Origin: Acidiferrum sp963764675
GTDB taxonomy: Bacteria; Acidobacteriota; Terriglobia; Acidiferrales; UBA7541
DNA length: 64,000 nt
Direction of reading: 5' to 3'
NCBI GenBank assembly: GCA_963764675.1
Contig: CAVXTQ010000007.1
Coordinates: 372,001-436,000 of the forward strand
Below are positions 62,631-64,000 of this stretch, one piece after another; the stretch's first letter is position 1, and each line of letters opens with the position of its first letter. The notes under the pieces are model-generated. The model did not search any database and was not told where the DNA came from. It saw only the letters and a program-made list of their open reading frames with translations. The translations under genes and the position numbers were made by a program.

Positions 62631-64000
62631 TTATTCGTATCTTAGGGCAACCATTGGGTCGACACGCATGGCACGGCGCGCAGGAATGTAGCATGCCACA
62701 AAAGCCACGGCAGCGAGGATCGACGCGACGCTTACAAACGTCGCTGCATCGTTTGGCGCAACTCCATACAAAAGGCTCGACACCGCGCGCCCCATTCCTA
62801 GCGCGAGCGGCAATCCGGCCAGCAAGCCGATCAGCGCCAGCAACATGCCCTGGCCGACAATCAGGCGAAACACTTCGCGCGGCGCGGCTCCGAGAGCCAT
62901 GCGAATTCCAATTTCGCGCGTGCGCTCGCTCACTGTATAGGCGATCACGCCGAAAAGGCCAGTAGCTGCCAAAACGAGCGCGAATCCTGCGAACGCCGTC
63001 ATCAGCGTTCCGGCGATCTTCTGCGCGAACACCGAGATCGAGCGCCATTCGTCCATCGTCATCACCTGAAACACCGGCAGGTCACGGTCCAGCGCCAGCA
63101 CCTGTGCGCGGATGCTCTCCACCAGTCCCCGCGGGTCGGGTGAAGTGCGAACGACGAGCACCAGTGTCCTTTCTGTCCGCTGTCGCAGCGAGAAATACAT
63201 CTCGGGCCGCGCGGGCTCGGCCAACTGATTCCGCACGTCGCCGACTACCGCGACCACCGTGTACCACGGCTGCTCCTGCAATGGTCCGCCGAATCTCATG
63301 TGCTTCCCGATTGCTTCTTCACCCGGCCAAAAACGTGCCGCGAAAGTCTCGTTTACCGCGACGACGTGTTGGCTCTTCGTCGTATCCTGCCGGGTGAATT
63401 CGCGGCCACGCAGAACGGGGATCTGCATGGCCTGAAAATAAGAATCGCTTACGGCGCGATAGTTCGCGTCCGGCTCTTCTCCCGGTTTCGGTTCCGGCCG
63501 TCCTTCGATCCGAATCGTGAACGTAGTGTTTGCTCCGCCCAATGGAATAAGATTTGCTGCTGCCGTGCCTTGCACTCCCGGAAGGCTTTGCACGCGCTCC
63601 AGGAGCTGCTCGTACAGTTGCAAGGCCTGCTGGTCCGAACCGTACTTCGCGTCCGGCAAAGCGATGGACATCGTGAGCACGTGATCGGGATTGAAGCCAG
63701 GAGAAAGGTGCTCCAGACGCGCGAAGCTTTTGATCATTAATCCCGCGGTGACCAACAGCGTCAGCGACAGCGCGACTTCCGCCACGATCAAGGTCTTGCG
63801 CAACAGTCCCCGCCGCCGCCCGAGGCCCGCCGCCAACGAGCCTTCTTTCAGCGTATCGTTCACATCGACGTGCGAAGCTCCCAAGGCAGGGAGCAAGCCA
63901 AAAATCAGTCCTGTGCCGAGCGAAACGGTGGTGGTAAAAAGCAGAACCGGCGTGTTGATGGCGACTTTGCCCCAGCCGGGAATCATGCGCGCAAATTCAG
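62631..64000 (-). CDS. ADOP/MacB-type permease, C-terminal part (truncated by the window)
   Basis: The frame stays open past ATG 63986 to the edge (EFARMIPGWG), so the Met is internal and the 5' end lies outside. The visible 455 residues hold a membrane helix (PVLLFTTTVSLGTGLIFG), a MacB periplasmic core domain (LSPGFNPDHVLTMSIALPD, then VRGREFTRQDTTK), and an FtsX domain at the end (ATGLFGVIAYTVSERTREIGIRMALGAAP and PARRAMRVDPMVALRYE). ADOP permeases are an acidobacteria-rich paralog family of duplicated FtsX proteins of unknown cargo. No ATPase gene is visible in this window. Confidence 0.92.
   Translation of the reverse strand, partial: EFARMIPGWGKVAINTPVLLFTTTVSLGTGLIFGLLPALGASHVDVNDTLKEGSLAAGLGRRRGLLRKTLIVAEVALSLTLLVTAGLMIKSFARLEHLSPGFNPDHVLTMSIALPDAKYGSDQQALQLYEQLLERVQSLPGVQGTAAANLIPLGGANTTFTIRIEGRPEPKPGEEPDANYRAVSDSYFQAMQIPVLRGREFTRQDTTKSQHVVAVNETFAARFWPGEEAIGKHMRFGGPLQEQPWYTVVAVVGDVRNQLAEPARPEMYFSLRQRTERTLVLVVRTSPDPRGLVESIRAQVLALDRDLPVFQVMTMDEWRSISVFAQKIAGTLMTAFAGFALVLAATGLFGVIAYTVSERTREIGIRMALGAAPREVFRLIVGQGMLLALIGLLAGLPLALGMGRAVSSLLYGVAPNDAATFVSVASILAAVAFVACYIPARRAMRVDPMVALRYE

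Overview
The window looks like a chromosomal stretch of an Acidobacteriota bacterium of the Koribacter/Terriglobia type. This is inferred from gene content, not from a database match. The signs are two tandem VWFA-related proteins of the kind best known from acidobacteria, a MacB/ADOP-type permease cut by the right edge, a Ser/Thr kinase fused to a beta-propeller, a DUF3500 protein, high G+C, and Gram-negative envelope genes (kdsB, a pilQ secretin, many signal peptides). I found no rRNA, tRNA, CRISPR array, phage or insertion sequence.

Layout. 0-5.5 kb: repeat lipoprotein, kdsB, two VWA paralogs, and an exported unknown protein broken at a G7 run. 5.8-15.1 kb: deoB, a LiaF-like membrane protein, then uvrA directly coupled to an exported TPR protein and an unknown exported protein, a SprT-like protease and a convergent TPR protein. 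15.2-22.3 kb: DUF3500 Tat protein, an amino acid permease coupled to an aminotransferase, murJ, a DUF1080 protein, nudK. 22.5-28.1 kb: kinase/propeller, uvrC, a YtxH and DUF948-like pair. 28.2-31 kb: leftward iscS-mnmA with a strong promoter and a leader of about 290 nt. 31.2-38.8 kb: Phd/VapC-type toxin-antitoxin pair, secreted GH36 alpha-galactosidase, a B12-type radical SAM protein (frameshifted), alcohol dehydrogenase, UbiD-family decarboxylase. 39-48.7 kb: PilZ protein (frameshifted), a small HTH protein, pilMNOPQ, a Xaa-Pro aminopeptidase, accB, accC (multiply frameshifted), thiE. 48.7-55 kb: two APC permeases, then a leftward flavin oxidase and diheme cytochrome. 55-64 kb: SpoIIE-type phosphatase, SDR, fused NAD(P)HX epimerase/dehydratase coupled to tsaE, OpgC-like membrane protein, secreted esterase, partial ADOP permease.

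Three non-genic signals stand out. First, a family of REP-like palindromes recurs, and some copies lie in frame inside genes. Second, a composite intergenic element (C/G hairpin followed by a tgattct...gtta motif) occurs upstream of iscS and after the esterase gene. Third, four loci carry single-base frameshifts, five of them inside accC, which points to local sequence error or gene decay. I see no clear new multi-gene defence or biosynthetic system. The best candidates for undescribed biology are the repeat families, the uvrA-TPR-unknown operon, the frameshifted exported protein at 4.8-5.5 kb and the flavoenzyme/diheme cytochrome pair.
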